Program-made: the position numbers and the translations under genes
The notes under the pieces: model-generated
What the model was told of the DNA's origin: nothing
The model's database searches: none
What the model saw: the letters and a program-made list of their open reading frames with translations, nothing else
Origin: Stromatinia cepivora
Taxonomy: Eukaryota > Ascomycota > Leotiomycetes > Helotiales > Sclerotiniaceae
Length of the DNA stretch: 64,000 nucleotides
NCBI GenBank assembly: GCA_014898415.1
Contig: RCTD01000038.1
Span: forward strand, 62,001 to 126,000
Direction of reading: 5' to 3'
Shown: in pieces, positions 1 to 11,801 of the stretch
Layout of the letters: each line of letters starts with the position of its first letter
How positions within the stretch are numbered: the stretch's first letter is position 1

Positions 1-81
1 TCAATTCACGTCAAGATGGAATAAATGACATCATTGGATATTTGGAAGGCCAAAAATACTAATGAGGTTCTCAACATATAG
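1..81 (+). other. 3' part of an intron of the eL24 gene
   Basis: The sequence is AT-rich, with a TACTAAT branch site at 57-63 and a TATAG acceptor ending at 81. The donor lies outside the window. Confidence 0.8.
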
Positions 82-354
82 GAGGTTGCCAAGAAGCGTT
101 CCCGCAAGACCATCAAATCCCAAAGAGGTATCGTCGGTGCTTCCCTCGAAGTCATCAAGGAGCGAAGAAGTCAAAGACCAGAAGCCAGATCCGCTGCTCG
201 TGAATCCGCTATCAAGGCAGCCAAGGAGAAGCGTGCCGCAGAGCAAGCCGTCAAGAAGGCCGCAAAGGCAAAGACCAATGTTTCCACCCAATCGAAAGTC
301 AGCAAGCAAGGTTCTAAGGGTAAGGCGCCAAAGCCAATGAACACCAGCCGTTAA
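82..354 (+). CDS. RPL24: 60S ribosomal protein L24 (eL24), last exon, partial
   Basis: This is the 3' exon of eL24, a component of the large cytosolic ribosomal subunit. The exon opens after a TATAG acceptor at 77-81, with a TACTAAT branch-point match at 57-63. The frame reads EVAKKRSRKTIKSQRG and then IVGASLEVIKERR, the conserved central and C-terminal part of eL24. A Lys/Ala-rich basic tail follows and ends in PMNTSR and TAA at 352-354. The N-terminal zinc-binding half lies before the window. Identity rests on the KKRSRK...QRxIVGASLxxIKERR signature and is nearly certain. Nothing looks broken. Confidence 0.95.
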   Translation, partial: EVAKKRSRKTIKSQRGIVGASLEVIKERRSQRPEARSAARESAIKAAKEKRAAEQAVKKAAKAKTNVSTQSKVSKQGSKGKAPKPMNTSR

Positions 355-2749
355 ATTTGTTGTTTGTGGTTGTGGGGGTGCAATGGAAGGGATTGGGTTG
401 TTGTTAACGAAATGAACGAATAATTTTCGAATATTTCGGGAGGTTTTCAATCAAGCATGGACGAGCAAATAGGGCTTTCTGCGTGGTCTTGGTCGATAGC
501 TTCACAATGACAAAAATGGTACCAAAAAACGATGGTTAGGAAGGATATGCAACTCAGTGCAATGCGATGCGAAGTGTGTGTGCATATGTAATCGCATTCT
601 GCTAAATTTCAGAATTTGGAAATTTACGAACAAATGGAGTCATTTGGTTTCCTGGGCCTACGAAAGACCTAGCAATTTTATAATACTACCAATACCACTG
701 GATATAGATCGATTTAGCAGGGGTAATGGTTGTGATTATGCGCCTATCTCTTTTTATTTCTTCTAACAATCCGCCTCATAATTAGCTTCTTTGTTCCTCC
801 TAGGACCAAGCGCATTCCTCTTCACCCACAGGACTCGATTTGAAACTTTTCCACCATGTCCGCCTGTCCACCACCACAGTGAAACATACCCAATTGATAA
901 ATTTCGGAATCTCAATGAATACCACGCTTCTTTCATCCCATTTTCCGTTTTGATCCTTTCTCCAATGCATATTTCCATCACAATATGTTTAGTCATATCC
1001 AATGGATAGGATTTGGAGTTTTCGTATAATAGTACCCTTTTTCCTTTTTCCTACCTCACCCGCTTCCCATCTTCCTGGTTCACATTTTGCAGATATATTA
1101 CCATTCTCCCTCTTCCATTCCTAGACTTCTACCCCCAGGAGATTGATAGTAATGAAATGAGAGTTGAGTTGAATTTCTTATGTATTTGCTCCTCTTATCT
1201 ACCCAGAACACGGACGCGGACGCGAGAAGTGAAGGAATGGATTATAATGGTTTTTAAGTACTGGTAGGGAGCGGGAAGAGAATAAAACGTATAGTACGTA
1301 TAAACCCGCCGTTCCACCTGGAGAACTCACTAAGTAGCAATACCAGCGCCAGCTCCTTGTAAGAGGGTAGAAACATCGGGGGAGGATGCTTTCTTAAGGA
1401 TGTAATAGAATGGGTTTTGGGTTCTAGGATTTGGGGTTTGGTATAGAGAATACTTTTGTATCTGATGATGAATGACGCTGTTGGATGGAGTCAGTAAACG
1501 TTATGAATCCATTCGGGTTTCTCTCCCTCCTGAAGGATATAGATTCATTTCATTTCATCCCATATCATCACATAGTACCTAGTCGTAGGTATCAACTAAT
1601 TGGTAAATCAAAATCCTCATACTCTAAATTCTAAATTCTATACTTTTATAATCTTCCTCTCAAGTTCCATACTCTTTTTTAACAATCATCTTTTTGTTAC
1701 GATATACTCAACAAAACATCTGTTCTTTTCAGAAGATATCTCATACTCAGGCCACGCACGATTATATGAGAGGATTTCCTTTTTATTTAAGCCAAAAATC
1801 AGATTAATTGTTCTGAAGTATGAGTACTACTTAAATTTATGGCTTGATACTTTCTGTCTGATTGTCTGACTGACTGATCTAACTGATCTAACTGATCTAA
1901 CTGATCTAACTGATCTAACTGATCTAACTGATCTAACTGATCTAACTGATCTAACTGATCTAACTGATCTAACTGATCTAACTGATCTAACTGATCTACC
2001 TAACACAAAGTAAAGAGGATACAGAACACAAATTCTATCCCATCCCATCCCATCCCATCCCAAATACAAATCCAATACATGAACTAAACTTAACCTAACT
2101 TAACTCACACACACCCATATCCCAACATCAAAACTGATTTGACGTCTAAACAAAATAAGCTTCCCAGGAAGATTAAAGGATTTCATAATTTTATAATCTC
2201 CATCCGTGGATTTTGTATAAGTGGCGAAAAGAGGAGGATATACAGCGGACAAATCGGATAAGGTGAGAAGGGGTGGGGATTGGGGGGGGGGGGAAAGGTA
2301 AGTGGAAAGGGTTATGGGTGGCAGGGAGAGGAGGGGAGGGGAAGAGAGAGGAAGAAGGGTTGAAATGGAGATTCGGGGCAGTAATTGTGATGTGTTGGGT
2401 TTATGGAATATGGATTGGGGTGTTTGAGTTAGTTTAGGTAGATTTAAAAGGTGGGTGGGGGGTTAGAATAGAGAGATCGTGAAGATATATTGTAGTATAT
2501 GAGCTGGTATGAATGAGGCAATGAATAATGTATGGGTTTGATGGATATTATTGATTCATCTTGAATGTATGATTCCACAGCGGCACAATTTTGTCGCATC
2601 TCGCGAGTACTGCTACAGCGAAGTTCATGACGGAGATATCTCCTTGATCCTACTTTCTTCTTTCAAATAATGCAATGGTATGTAACATCCTATCTTCCTC
2701 CAAATACATACATTTCATCCACCATCCGATCATGCAACAACGTCTCACG
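355..2749. other. Intergenic: eL24 3' UTR and repeat-rich spacer
   Basis: I see no gene here. The stretch holds the eL24 3' UTR, a 9-bp minisatellite (1873-1998), a short (ATCCC)n run near 2036-2061 and a G-rich tract with a run of 11 G near 2282-2292. Short open frames at 557-1267 and 1600-1869 show no domain or amphipathic pattern, and the open frame across 1860-2075 is the minisatellite itself. Confidence 0.6.
1873..1998. repeat. 9-bp minisatellite, 14 perfect units (ACTGATCTA)
   Basis: Fourteen consecutive identical 9-bp units run without interruption. The flanks degrade into partial units (TGACTGACTG before, CCTAAC after). There are no unique spacers, so this is slippage-type repeat DNA and not an array of inserted units. 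Confidence 0.97.
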
Positions 2750-4200
2750 TCATCCCGTCACCATCTCCTCACCACCTCTAAAAGCATCAACTAACTCCGT
2801 CCCCTCATTCCCGACCTCAAAGAGTCCCCATCTCTGTTCTCTATCTCCAAACTTCCTCCCTAAACCTCTATCTCCGCCCAAAACAGGACATTCATCCCTC
2901 AAAACCTCAAAAACAAAACAATAATTAAGTTCCTCACCCAGAAGATTCTCATCCTGACCATAAAGAACCTCAGCATCTTCTCTCCTCTTTGGTATTTTCG
3001 AGATCATGATATGTAGATCTAGAAAATCGTCAAAGATTCTTCCTAATGAGGGTTTTTGGGCCGTGGAAGTTATTATAGATTGGATAGTTGGAGGAGGTTG
3101 ACCAGAACCGGGTTTTGTGTAGTTGATTTTGGTGGAAATGGTGGTGTTGTGGAGGATGGTGAGGATATTTTGGGTATGGGTTAATGTGTTTAGGGTTCGT
3201 GATAATAGGGAAAGGAGATTGTGAGCTGAGGATTTCTCGGAATGGGTGAATAGATGGGATATTAGGTAGTGCATGTTGTCTATGACTAGTATTTTGGGAC
3301 TGGTTTCTGCCTCGCTTGTGTTACATGTGGGTTTGACGTGTGGCGGTGTCATCTCGATGTCTTCTTCTTCTTCGCTATCACCGATTTCATCTGGTAGTTT
3401 GTGTAGTGACTCTGCTTGCTTTTCAATGGATTTGCCTTTTCGCGATGGACTGTTCTTAGAGATATCTTGATCGTCCTTATCGTTACTGCGCTGGCCATCT
3501 GTTCGTCCTATCTCACTTAATACCTCCCATAATCCCTCAATATCAAATACTCTACTAATTGCAACCAGCTCTAACATTGCATTCACTTCTTTTTGTATCT
3601 CGATTTCGGTTTCTGCTTCTGGATTTTGACCATTCTCAAAATTCATATTTGTATCGTCCATATTTCTCATCTCATTTCTCATTTTAAGAAGTCTTGATGT
3701 CAATACTTTGACTAAGAGAGGAAGACTAAAAGAACCGGTTGTATCGATCACCACGACTTTTGGTTTTGATATATGTCTTGAATAAATTTGAGGGTTCTGG
3801 ATGGCATTTACCAAATCGACATGTTGAAGGAGAACCGAGGCTATAAGATTGAGAGATATCTGGGAAGAATATCGCATGAGTATCTCGTTCATGCAGAATT
3901 GAATACACAATTGCAGAAACTTACCAATCTACTACCTATGGATTCATCTCCATCAGCAGCACTCAAGCCTACTACAACTCCCCTCTCAAAGCCGCCATTC
4001 AATTCATTTTTATTGGCACAAAGAACGTAATCATCGATTTCTAGACATCCCGTCTTGATTCGTCCCAGTCCACCATTCTTCTCATTAGACCCCGCCCGTT
4101 GTCGCTCTTCCAGTTCCAGTAATCGATCTGCTGTTATTGGTTGAGCTGATTTTGGAGGACTCAAAGCTTCTGGCTGGGGTTTGTGATCTATTTCAATCAT
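2750..4200 (-). CDS. RAD51-family DNA repair protein (degenerate paralogue)
   Basis: Two exons (4200-3925 and 3859-2750) join in phase 0 across a 65-nt intron with a GTAAGT donor and TTCCCAG acceptor, giving about 461 aa. The first ATG in frame is at 4200; a longer frame upstream has only non-ATG starts. The N-terminal part has GCLEIDDYVL and GGFERGVVVGLSA, which align with the Rad51 core strand before Walker A, but no GK[ST] loop follows. Next come KPKVVVIDTTGSFSLPLL (matching the Rad51 'IDTEGTF' strand), FDIEGLWEVL, an acidic linker, and PKILVIDNMHYLISHL, a Walker-B-like strand. It probably acts as an accessory recombination factor in the nucleus. The family call is moderately sure; the exact paralogue is not assigned. 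It is transcribed away from eL24's side of the spacer. Confidence 0.72.
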
Positions 4201-4539
4201 TTTGACAATCTGCGGAAGGTTTATTGTCGCGCATTGATACGCGGGGATTTGTGAGATGTATGGCCATCTCAAGGAATAAAGTTACCATTCAAAATGCGCA
4301 AAAAGTAAGGTCTTCCGAGTCATTGGTGATGAAATTTTAAATACATTTCTTTTTTCATAATGATGTGGAGAATGAATTACCTCATTCTTAATGTTATTCA
4401 CGGCGCGTTCGACAATCTCATGAAAGGAGATGTACAAGTCCCATCACCTCGGACGAGTTAAAGTTCGTGCACCAAATTACACGTATTCACGTGATAAGGT
4501 TAATCAGACCAAGTTATTTTTTTGACCTTCACATCCATC

Positions 4540-4588
4540 CGACTTCCGACTTCCGACTTCCGACTTCCGACTTCCGACTTCCGACTTC
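4540..4588. repeat. 7-bp tandem repeat, 7 perfect units (CGACTTC)
   Basis: Seven exact copies of CGACTTC sit about 340 bp upstream of the RAD51-like start codon, in its presumptive promoter region. Confidence 0.95.
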
Positions 4589-7533
4589 TCCCTTCTCCTA
4601 ATATGAATCCTCATCCCCTTGATATTATTTTTCATTCTCACTGAGACCTTCATTTTCAATATCTAGTGGTGGGAATAAGGGGAAAAAAAAAGACAAAGCT
4701 ACACTACATTAGTCCTACCCGAAACTCATGCCGTCCTTCCCCCTACAAAGTTCCACTAATTCCTCATTTCCGACTGCAAACCTAGCCAAGTAAGGAAAAG
4801 CAGAAAGCTGGGCAAAAAATCAGACTTGCAACAAAACTATTTTTCTTCAATTTAGTTGGTCTTCATGATTTCGTGTTTCCAATATCACGGGTAAAGCTTA
4901 CGACGACATTTTCTGTGCAAGTGGCACGTTCTCGTACTGGTACGGATGTATATTTCCGGTTTGGGGGCTTGATACGGTTTGAAGGATGAAAGTCTTGGGA
5001 CAGAGCAGATTGTAGTTTCTGAGAAATTCTTTGCATAGACTATTCTATGGTTTTTGAGTTATACTCTTAATACTATGTTCTTATACTGTGGCATAAAAGA
5101 AGACATATTTTTGTGCATTGATACTTCCCATCACAAGTGTTTGAAACTATCACCTCAAATTCTCAAATATTGCCGAGTTGACAGCATCACGCTCTACTAT
5201 GTGTACAAGAGAAACATTTCCCGTCTTTGACTAGGATATAATCAACACAGGTCAAGTGTTCATTGCCCTTGTACCCTGTTCGTCTCTTTCTTCCTGCCTG
5301 TTTTGTCAGTTGTTTCATCGTCTTATGATCTTATCACATGTTACCCTGCCATTGCTTTACATTTCTAGGGCTGAACATGACTAGAAATATCTTTTTGAGA
5401 AATACCGGTCCAGCCCAGCCATGCTCCGCATCCCCTTTCACCTTAGCTTTGATGGTGTAGGTGTTAGGACACCGTCAGTCACCTTCTAAGGCCCTCTCAT
5501 AACTCGAGATACCTTTCCGATTCAAATGTTTCTCGAGACCAAAGTTTGCAAACAAAACCATGCGGACAAACTCCAGCCTGCTGAACTATTCTCGCCAACT
5601 CCTTTCGGATGCTTCAAGGCAACATGGATCTGAGTTGTCGATTCTATATGTAAGCTTGCCAAGACTACTGTTTGGCTTGGGTCATGATATATCGACGACC
5701 AAGAACCTAAGGGGATGTTTCATAGTCTCAAGTTTCATTACCATCCCAATTCATCCTCGTCCCAACTCATCATTAACTTTCTCTTTCACCAACGTTCATA
5801 GCTCCATCTTTCCCAAAGAAGGCCAAAAAGAGCAAGGCCACGGGCGTCTTTTTAAGGCTTATGAGTTCCAATCAACTTCGCACTATAAAATGACTATAAA
5901 ATGGTCCACATTACGTTGGCCTAAGACTACCCACGGGATATATTCCATGATGGAGGTGTGAAAGGTATGGAATGTATATGAAATTGATATTCACTCTTGA
6001 TTTTTGGTTAAGTATCCGCGCACTGAATGCAATCTTCTCTCACACTTTTTTATATTGAGATTTGCAATATCCTCGTGCGGTGCTATAACTACCGGCGACA
6101 TTACACTGGCCAAATCATTGATTAACGAATGCTTGGCCTCTGTAAATTATATTTGAATGGCCTCAGATTAACTGGCTGCTTCCGGATATATATGTTTCGC
6201 GAGAAGATTCGCATTGAGAATTGACGGGAAATGTATTCATCACGTCCTCTCATGCCTCCATCATAACACTCTTAACTAGCTAGCTACTTAGTATTCAATT
6301 TAACCTTCTTAACAATCTTTTCACTACATCAATCTACTCTTAAGTCGTTCTACCTCTAGCTTATCTTCGTGCGCGGTAGCAATTTTAATGGCTTCAACTT
6401 TCCATTACTTTTCTGATCACACTATCAACAAACATTATATTAAATTAATGGAGAAACTATACATAATCATAGCCGCCAATTGGTCTCGCTACATTGCTCT
6501 GGTAATGGCAGCACTTAGGGCACCAATTGTTATTCTGGTATATATCAAAAACGACAATATCAGCTAGTTTTCTCTGCAAGACTTGCGATCATACACTCCT
6601 TGCCAGTAACTCGAGCACCAGCTATGGTTTCCACCACAGGTTTCGTCGATACGACGATTGATTTTCCTGTCGTCGCCAATTCTAGTGTTCCGACATCCTT
6701 AAGCTAATTACAATAGTCGCTGTATCTCATCGACGAGCAATCCGTTGGTGGGCAAGTGGTAGTCGGTTTTTATGAATGGGTGAGATGAAATATTGCGGCT
6801 GTAGGATAATGTCATCATTTCTCCCATAATTTAAATCCTCGCTGATGGACTGCTCCTCATGTTTGCACCTGTGGCTTATATTATGCAGCCTTGACCTGAA
6901 ATACATATGTACCATGAGATTTAGAACGGAAGTATCTAGAACCATAGTTGTTAAGTTAATCTACATTGATTGTCTACTTGCGGTAAGATACATGCATGTG
7001 TAGAATGCACTAGCACGAAGACATGTTCCCTCAATTATAAGAGCCATCATCTAGATTCCTACAGATCTACCCCTCAAATGTAGAAATCAAATCACACCCA
7101 ACCCTAACTCCAACAACTCCATAAAGCCCCTCAACTACAATCCTGACCAATATCTCTAGCCACCACAGCACAAGCAATCTTTCTTAAGACTTAAGACTAA
7201 AATACTCCCACGTTTCCGGCAACGGTGTTGAATAAATAGTAATCCACTGATCCCAACCCCGAGCAAATTATCACCAAAGTGCTATATAATATGAGCTTTT
7301 ATTCAATGGATCACTTTTTCGGCGGTCTTCGATTCCAGTGGAACTAAGCAGTTGGGAAGCTAGAATGTTATTCTTGGAGATTATTTTTCCTTGTTAGTGG
7401 AATGGTTATGTAGTTAATTTTGTTATCCTAATCCTAATCCTACATCATTCATTATTCATACTCACCAGCAAATTACCGCCAAAATACACCATATACCATC
7501 AAAACAAATCATCCATCTCAAATATATCTCCAC

Positions 7534-7634
7534 TCAACATAATAACATAATAACATAATAACATAATAACATAATAACATAATAACATAATAACATAATA
7601 ACATAATAACATAATAACATAATAACATAATAAC
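7534..7634. repeat. 8-bp tandem repeat (ATAACATA), about 12 units
   Basis: Near-perfect 8-bp period in pure A/T with one C per unit. The last units carry single substitutions. Confidence 0.93.
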
Positions 7635-7870
7635 ACAATAATATAATAAAATCTTACTTATACAAAACGGAAAACTCCCCTTAATAAATAAAACTTTACC
7701 AATTTTACCGACTTTATAGAGATAATCAATTATATCTTTCTATTTATTAACATACTGTATTTTTAGATCTTTCCCTCTCTCTTTCTTTCTCTTTCTCTTA
7801 CTTTTATTTATATATATATACTCGTAATTATAAAAACCCACTCATATACTTAATACTATATTTATAACAT

Positions 7871-7966
7871 TATAACACTATAATACTATAACACTATAAC
7901 ACTATAACACTATAACACTATAACACTATAACACTATAACACTATAACACTATAACACTAACACTA
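7871..7966. repeat. 8-bp tandem repeat (TAACACTA), about 12 units
   Basis: Near-perfect 8-bp period, about 240 bp after the preceding array but with a different unit. One early unit carries a substitution (TAATACTA). Confidence 0.93.
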
Positions 7967-8530
7967 ATCCCAAGATTTCTTCTTCTTTTTCTCCTCTCAA
8001 AATGACAAAAATAGTGAAAATGGGGAATACTAGAACTTAAGTTTCTGAGGAGTTGTATTAAGAGAGAGAGTATTGGTAATTATGAATGGAGGTTAATATC
8101 TCTCCTTCTCCTTTTCTTTTTCTCTTTATATTATTCTATGATGTTATTTCGTAGACTATTGATTGGCTTTGGTATATATACATATAGCTATTTATTTATC
8201 TATTTATTTTGATATCCCTTTCTCTTTCCTTTCTTTCTGATATTTGTTCCGTCTATTGAGTTATTCATTAATCATTGATTTCCTTTCCTGTTCTGCCCAT
8301 TTCTTTCTTTCTTTTCTATCAACATCTTGCGTCTATTACCGCTAGTGAACGATGAATGCAAACCTAACCATATCATATCATATCGTATCATACCGACCCA
8401 ACCCAACCCAAACCATTCATTCAGTTATTCCATCTGTCATATGTAAATAATGGGATATAAAGAGAGCAACCCTCATCCCGAAATTCTCTCACGAGATTTC
8501 TATCCCCTACACTCCCTCAAATACTAACCC

Positions 8531-8995
8531 TCAATAATACAAATCCCTAATAACCTCCACAATAACCCCATGATCCTCCCATTGTTTCAACCCACTAACA
8601 ACCACACAAGCCACCACCCCCTCCACCCCCGTAACCCTAATCGGTACACCACCCCCATGAATAGCATAATCCCCCGACTCATTCCCCAATCCATATTTCC
8701 TCGCGAAAGCCTCCTCATCTCCTTCAAATTTACACCACATATACCAAGTACTAACTCCCCATCTCAGTACCGTTTTCCGTTTTCTTGATACCCAACTATC
8801 ATTATCCGGCATGGTACCACTATGTGTACAACAGTGGAAAAGAATTTGGTTGGCGTTACTGAGGGAGATACTTATGACGACGGGGGTAGGGTGTGGAAGG
8901 AGACGTTCTCTCAATGCGGAGCCGAGAACCCAGGCGTCGGATGTGGTGAAGTGTTCGAAGATTAGGGAGGAATCTATGCGGGCGATTGATTCGAG
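8531..8995 (-). CDS. UPF0303 / DUF336 (heme-degrading-like) domain protein, 5' end unresolved
   Basis: The frame from 8995 to the stop at 8531 encodes about 154 residues that cover a UPF0303 domain, as in yeast YBR137W. The N-terminal helix reads IARIDSSLIFEHFTTSDAW, followed by PVVISISLSNANQILFH, the conserved PDNDSWVSRKRKTVLRWG block, YAIHGGGVPIRV, and VACVVVSGLKQWEDH at the C-terminus. No ATG lies between the in-frame TAA at 9019-9017 and an internal Met at 8914, and starting there would drop the conserved first helix. A TTCTAAC branch-like site and an AAAAAG acceptor just before 8995 suggest splicing from an upstream exon. The 326-codon exon ending at 9352 is in a compatible phase. The domain is clear; the gene start is not. 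Confidence 0.7.
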   Translation of the reverse strand, partial: LESIARIDSSLIFEHFTTSDAWVLGSALRERLLPHPTPVVISISLSNANQILFHCCTHSGTMPDNDSWVSRKRKTVLRWGVSTWYMWCKFEGDEEAFARKYGLGNESGDYAIHGGGVPIRVTGVEGVVACVVVSGLKQWEDHGVIVEVIRDLYY

Positions 8996-9016
8996 CTTTT
9001 TTGATGAGAGGAAATG

Positions 9017-10329
9017 TTAGAATTGTGTTTTCTTTTTGAGCGGGACATGGAGATTGAGGGGTAGAATCTGGTATTTGTAGGTTGAGATATTGGAGATATT
9101 TAAACCAGATGAAATAAAACACCATTCATAAGAAAGCATGAATGACGCTCCGCTGGCCCTCCGGGGGCCACTGCCGTGGAGGCAGACTAGCAGTATATAT
9201 AAAATCATCGAGCGCAGCGAGCAAAGGGGGTTTGGGGGCTTGCCCCCATATCACTTCCCCCATTCTTTCCCTAACTGCCGCAGATGCCCACCATCAATCA
9301 AAAAAGTGCACAATCAGAACAGAAGACAAAAAGAAAAAAAGAAAAACTTACATCTTTCGGCGGATGCGCAATAGGTCTCGGAATCACCTCTGGGGTTCCC
9401 CTCTCACTACCACCCGAACTAGCCATTCTAATTCCCAACGCCGAACTCGTGTAATCGATGTGTTCTTGTGGTGCCAGATTTTTTCTGATATCTCTGGATT
9501 GATCTTCCAGATCTAAAGTCGTTTGTTCGCTGCTTCTTATTAGGTTTGGAGGGTTTGATGGTGTGGATGTAGTTGTTGATATACCCGAATTATCCGCAGT
9601 CCCCGTATTGCGAGAATAGGAATAACTCGGAAGTTTCGAATTACTCGCTCGTTCTCTCACACCTATCTTATCAAATCTTGGTGTACGAGGTGAAGATGTA
9701 GAAGTAGGCGTCGGACTCAAAATTTCTCTGATGGTTTCAGGAATCGCGAGAGGTGGGGTTTTAGGTACTGAAGTGGGATCCGCAGTCTCGGGATTGGTTG
9801 TATGGCTACTGATACTACTCCGTGTTTCATCCAAATATTCGAGAATCACACTCAATTGATCTTCGCGCGCCCATTGAAATTCTGTAGATCCTCGTTTGGG
9901 ATTATTGCTATTATTGAGGGGAAGAGAAAAATTGGGTGAATTGGTGTAGGGTGGTTGTGATTTTTTTAATTTTAGGTTCCGTGATGGTGGGATTTGTGAA
10001 GTTAGAGAGGAGGAAGAGGAGGTAGGATGGTAATTGTTGCTGTGATTTTCGTGAAGAGTACTGGTACTGAGTTTGGATTTGGTGTTTATGGATGGAATAC
10101 TGTGACTTGTGTTTGTGGTATCTCGACGTCGGAGGAGTAAAGGTCGAGCATTTGCTACTAATTGTTTGCGAAATTTAGAGGAGGTGGTGGAATTTGCGTC
10201 GGATGTTGGATCGTGGGATTTGGAATGAGACTGTGAGATCGAGGGACGATGAAGACCGCAAAAATTGCTGGTTGATGAGGAGGGAGACATGCCAGTTGAT
10301 AATGTAGGTGATAGAGCGACATTAACCAT
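9017..10329 (-). CDS. Disordered Ser/Thr/Pro-rich protein of unknown function
   Basis: Exon 1 (10329-9352, 326 codons) ends at a GTAAGT donor. A CCAG acceptor gives a short second exon, 9067-9017, encoding ILPLNLHVPLKKKTQF and TAA, for 342 aa in all. The protein is mostly low-complexity Ser/Thr/Pro/Asn. One ordered-looking segment, FQWAREDQLSVILEYLDET (around residue 150), is probably a helix. I recognise no domain. The intron (9351-9068) contains copy 1 of the GC-rich A/B repeat. An alternative acceptor at 8996 would join exon 1 in frame to the UPF0303 domain downstream. The first exon is well supported by length and start; the choice of 3' exon is uncertain. Confidence 0.6.
9144..9249 (+). 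repeat. GC-rich A/B hairpin repeat, copy 1 (order A-B)
   Basis: Module A (9144-9189) contains two adjacent 15-nt hairpins: GGCCC/GGGCC around TCCGG, and CTGCC/GGCAG around GTGGA. Module B (9207-9249) has a GAGCGCAGCGAGC block and a GGGGG-TTT-GGGGGC/GCCCCC hairpin. A 17-nt AT-rich gap separates them. The copy lies in the intron of the minus-strand disordered-protein gene. Two further copies are at 11151-11282 and 15080-15207. The modules are nearly identical between copies although the surrounding DNA is unrelated. Confidence 0.9.
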
Positions 10330-10396
10330 TATTTCATTTTTATTTCTTCTTGGAGAGAATTTGAAAAATCTAGATGATAAACAGGTTGGTAGTATG

Positions 10397-10446
10397 TGTG
10401 TGTGTGTATGTATGTATGTATGTATGTATGTATGTATGTATGTATA
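10397..10446. repeat. (TG)n/(TATG)n microsatellite
   Basis: A short TG run passes into about nine TATG units, less than 120 bp upstream of the start codon at 10329 on the minus strand. Confidence 0.92.
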
Positions 10447-11150
10447 TGTATGTATACAGAAACAGATAACTAAGTATGTATGTACACGTAGGAAGAGAAA
10501 TCCGTAGATAGATACCTACTAGATAGATATTGAAGCTCTAGCCATAAAAATATCTAAATACACTTCCCTAACGTTATACAATGCAAAGGAAATTTCTCCT
10601 GTATGTTTAAATGACACAATATCTAAACCTTTACCTCATTTGATAGAATAGAGGGGTTCGGATATTCCGCATATGGAGGTAGATCGATTATTAGGGACCA
10701 TTGAGGATTTAATATGGTCAAAGTTCAGATGAAATTCATGCAAAGAATTTAAGAAAGAGATGAGAGTTAGGGATCGAGGTTTTGGGGGAAGGTATAGAGA
10801 ATCTTTCTTTTCATCTGAGTAGAAGAATATGATATACTTGAGAATCAATACCATATGAATTGAATTGAATTGAATGTATATTGACCTCGGGAATGATGAA
10901 TATGAGGCTCACGAGATATAATGAAATTCTGTAGGTTACCGAACTCTTGAAGACTCAATTCATTCATTGACCTGGTGATGAACATCATTGACAGCTCGCC
11001 TTGCATATTTTGGAGGATATGAATAGAAATTAATTGTACAAGGTATTCCTTGCTAATATATCTTCTTTTTTTGATGATTTTCCGATCTATATTCGTCGTC
11101 TTGACTACCTACCTCTTGGAAGTCGAAAGTGTAGATTCATATACTTATTA

Positions 11151-11282
11151 ATGGGGGCAAGCCCCCAAACCCCCATAGCTCGCTGCGCTCGATTTGTTGA
11201 AGATATAAAAATGTATTTCTCTTCCTTTCTAAATAGTCTGCCTCCACGGCAGTGGCCCCCGGAGGGCCAGCGGAGCGTCGTC
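11151..11282 (-). repeat. GC-rich A/B hairpin repeat, copy 2 (order A-B on minus strand)
   Basis: Read on the minus strand this is module A (11282-11234), a 40-nt AT-rich gap that begins with TTTAGAAAGGA, and module B (11193-11151) followed by TAATAAG. The A and B modules match copies 1 and 3 almost base for base. It sits in the divergent promoter region, about 520 bp upstream of the lactone oxidase start. Confidence 0.9.
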
Positions 11283-11801
11283 ATTCAATTGATTGATTGA
11301 TAGTAATAAGAATAAGAGCAAACCTTATATGATATTTTAATCCAATATTTCCATGAACTTCATTAACCTTAATACTCATTCAAAAATAGATTCCGATACA
11401 TATTCATATTCGTCCTTTTAACTCTGGAATCTGATTGTAGAAATCGATTCTTAAAAATGCCTAATTCGTGATACAGTTTCCGTATAACTTTCTTTTAAAA
11501 AAAGTATCTAGATTGGATCTTTTTTATCCTTGTTCTCTCATTCTTATCGGTGTCGGCTTTTTTTATATGCACTTATCATCCATCTTCAAGATCACCCCGC
11601 CTAAAAAGTTATCAACCCCTCAAGGGAATACAAAAGATGTGAGGAAATCTTCCTTTCGTCCCAAGCGAAGGGCGAATTTATTTGTTTTCATTCACTTCAT
11701 TCACTTCATTCTGAAATATCAGATGAAGATACAATAACCATCAGCACAAATCAAATAAAATAACAACCTACTTACACATCCAAAGAAATCTAGGCGCAAC
11801 G

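Larger units (their letters stand above)
4201..8530. other. Gene-poor spacer with tandem repeats
   Basis: No gene is supported in these 4.3 kb. The first few hundred bases should include the promoter of the RAD51-like gene. The rest holds three separate tandem repeats and pyrimidine-rich, low-complexity DNA (7770-8300). The longest open frame (5560-5961, 133 codons) has no recognisable domain and no convincing splice partners. Confidence 0.6.
10330..11801. other. Shared promoter region between two divergent genes
   Basis: This spacer lies between the minus-strand gene starting at 10329 and the lactone oxidase starting at 11802. It holds a (TATG)n microsatellite and copy 2 of the A/B repeat. 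Small open frames (10636-10854, 11034-11300, 11468-11737) have no coding character I can support. Confidence 0.6.

Noticed and set aside
1325..1500. Minus-strand open frame ending LLQGAGAGIAT as a possible last exon
   Set aside because: It has a plausible acceptor (TCATCATCAG) but no upstream exon or ATG could be found, and the DNA is G/T low-complexity.
1827..2075. Protein of (SVR) repeats on the minus strand
   Set aside because: It is only the 9-bp minisatellite read in an open frame.
5560..5961. 133-codon ORF
   Set aside because: No domain, no splice partners, composition like the surrounding spacer.
9144..9249. Hammerhead-type ribozyme in the A/B repeat (retrozyme idea)
   Set aside because: I looked for the CTGATGA...GAAA core in and around the modules of all three copies and did not find it. 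Circular origin remains possible by another route.
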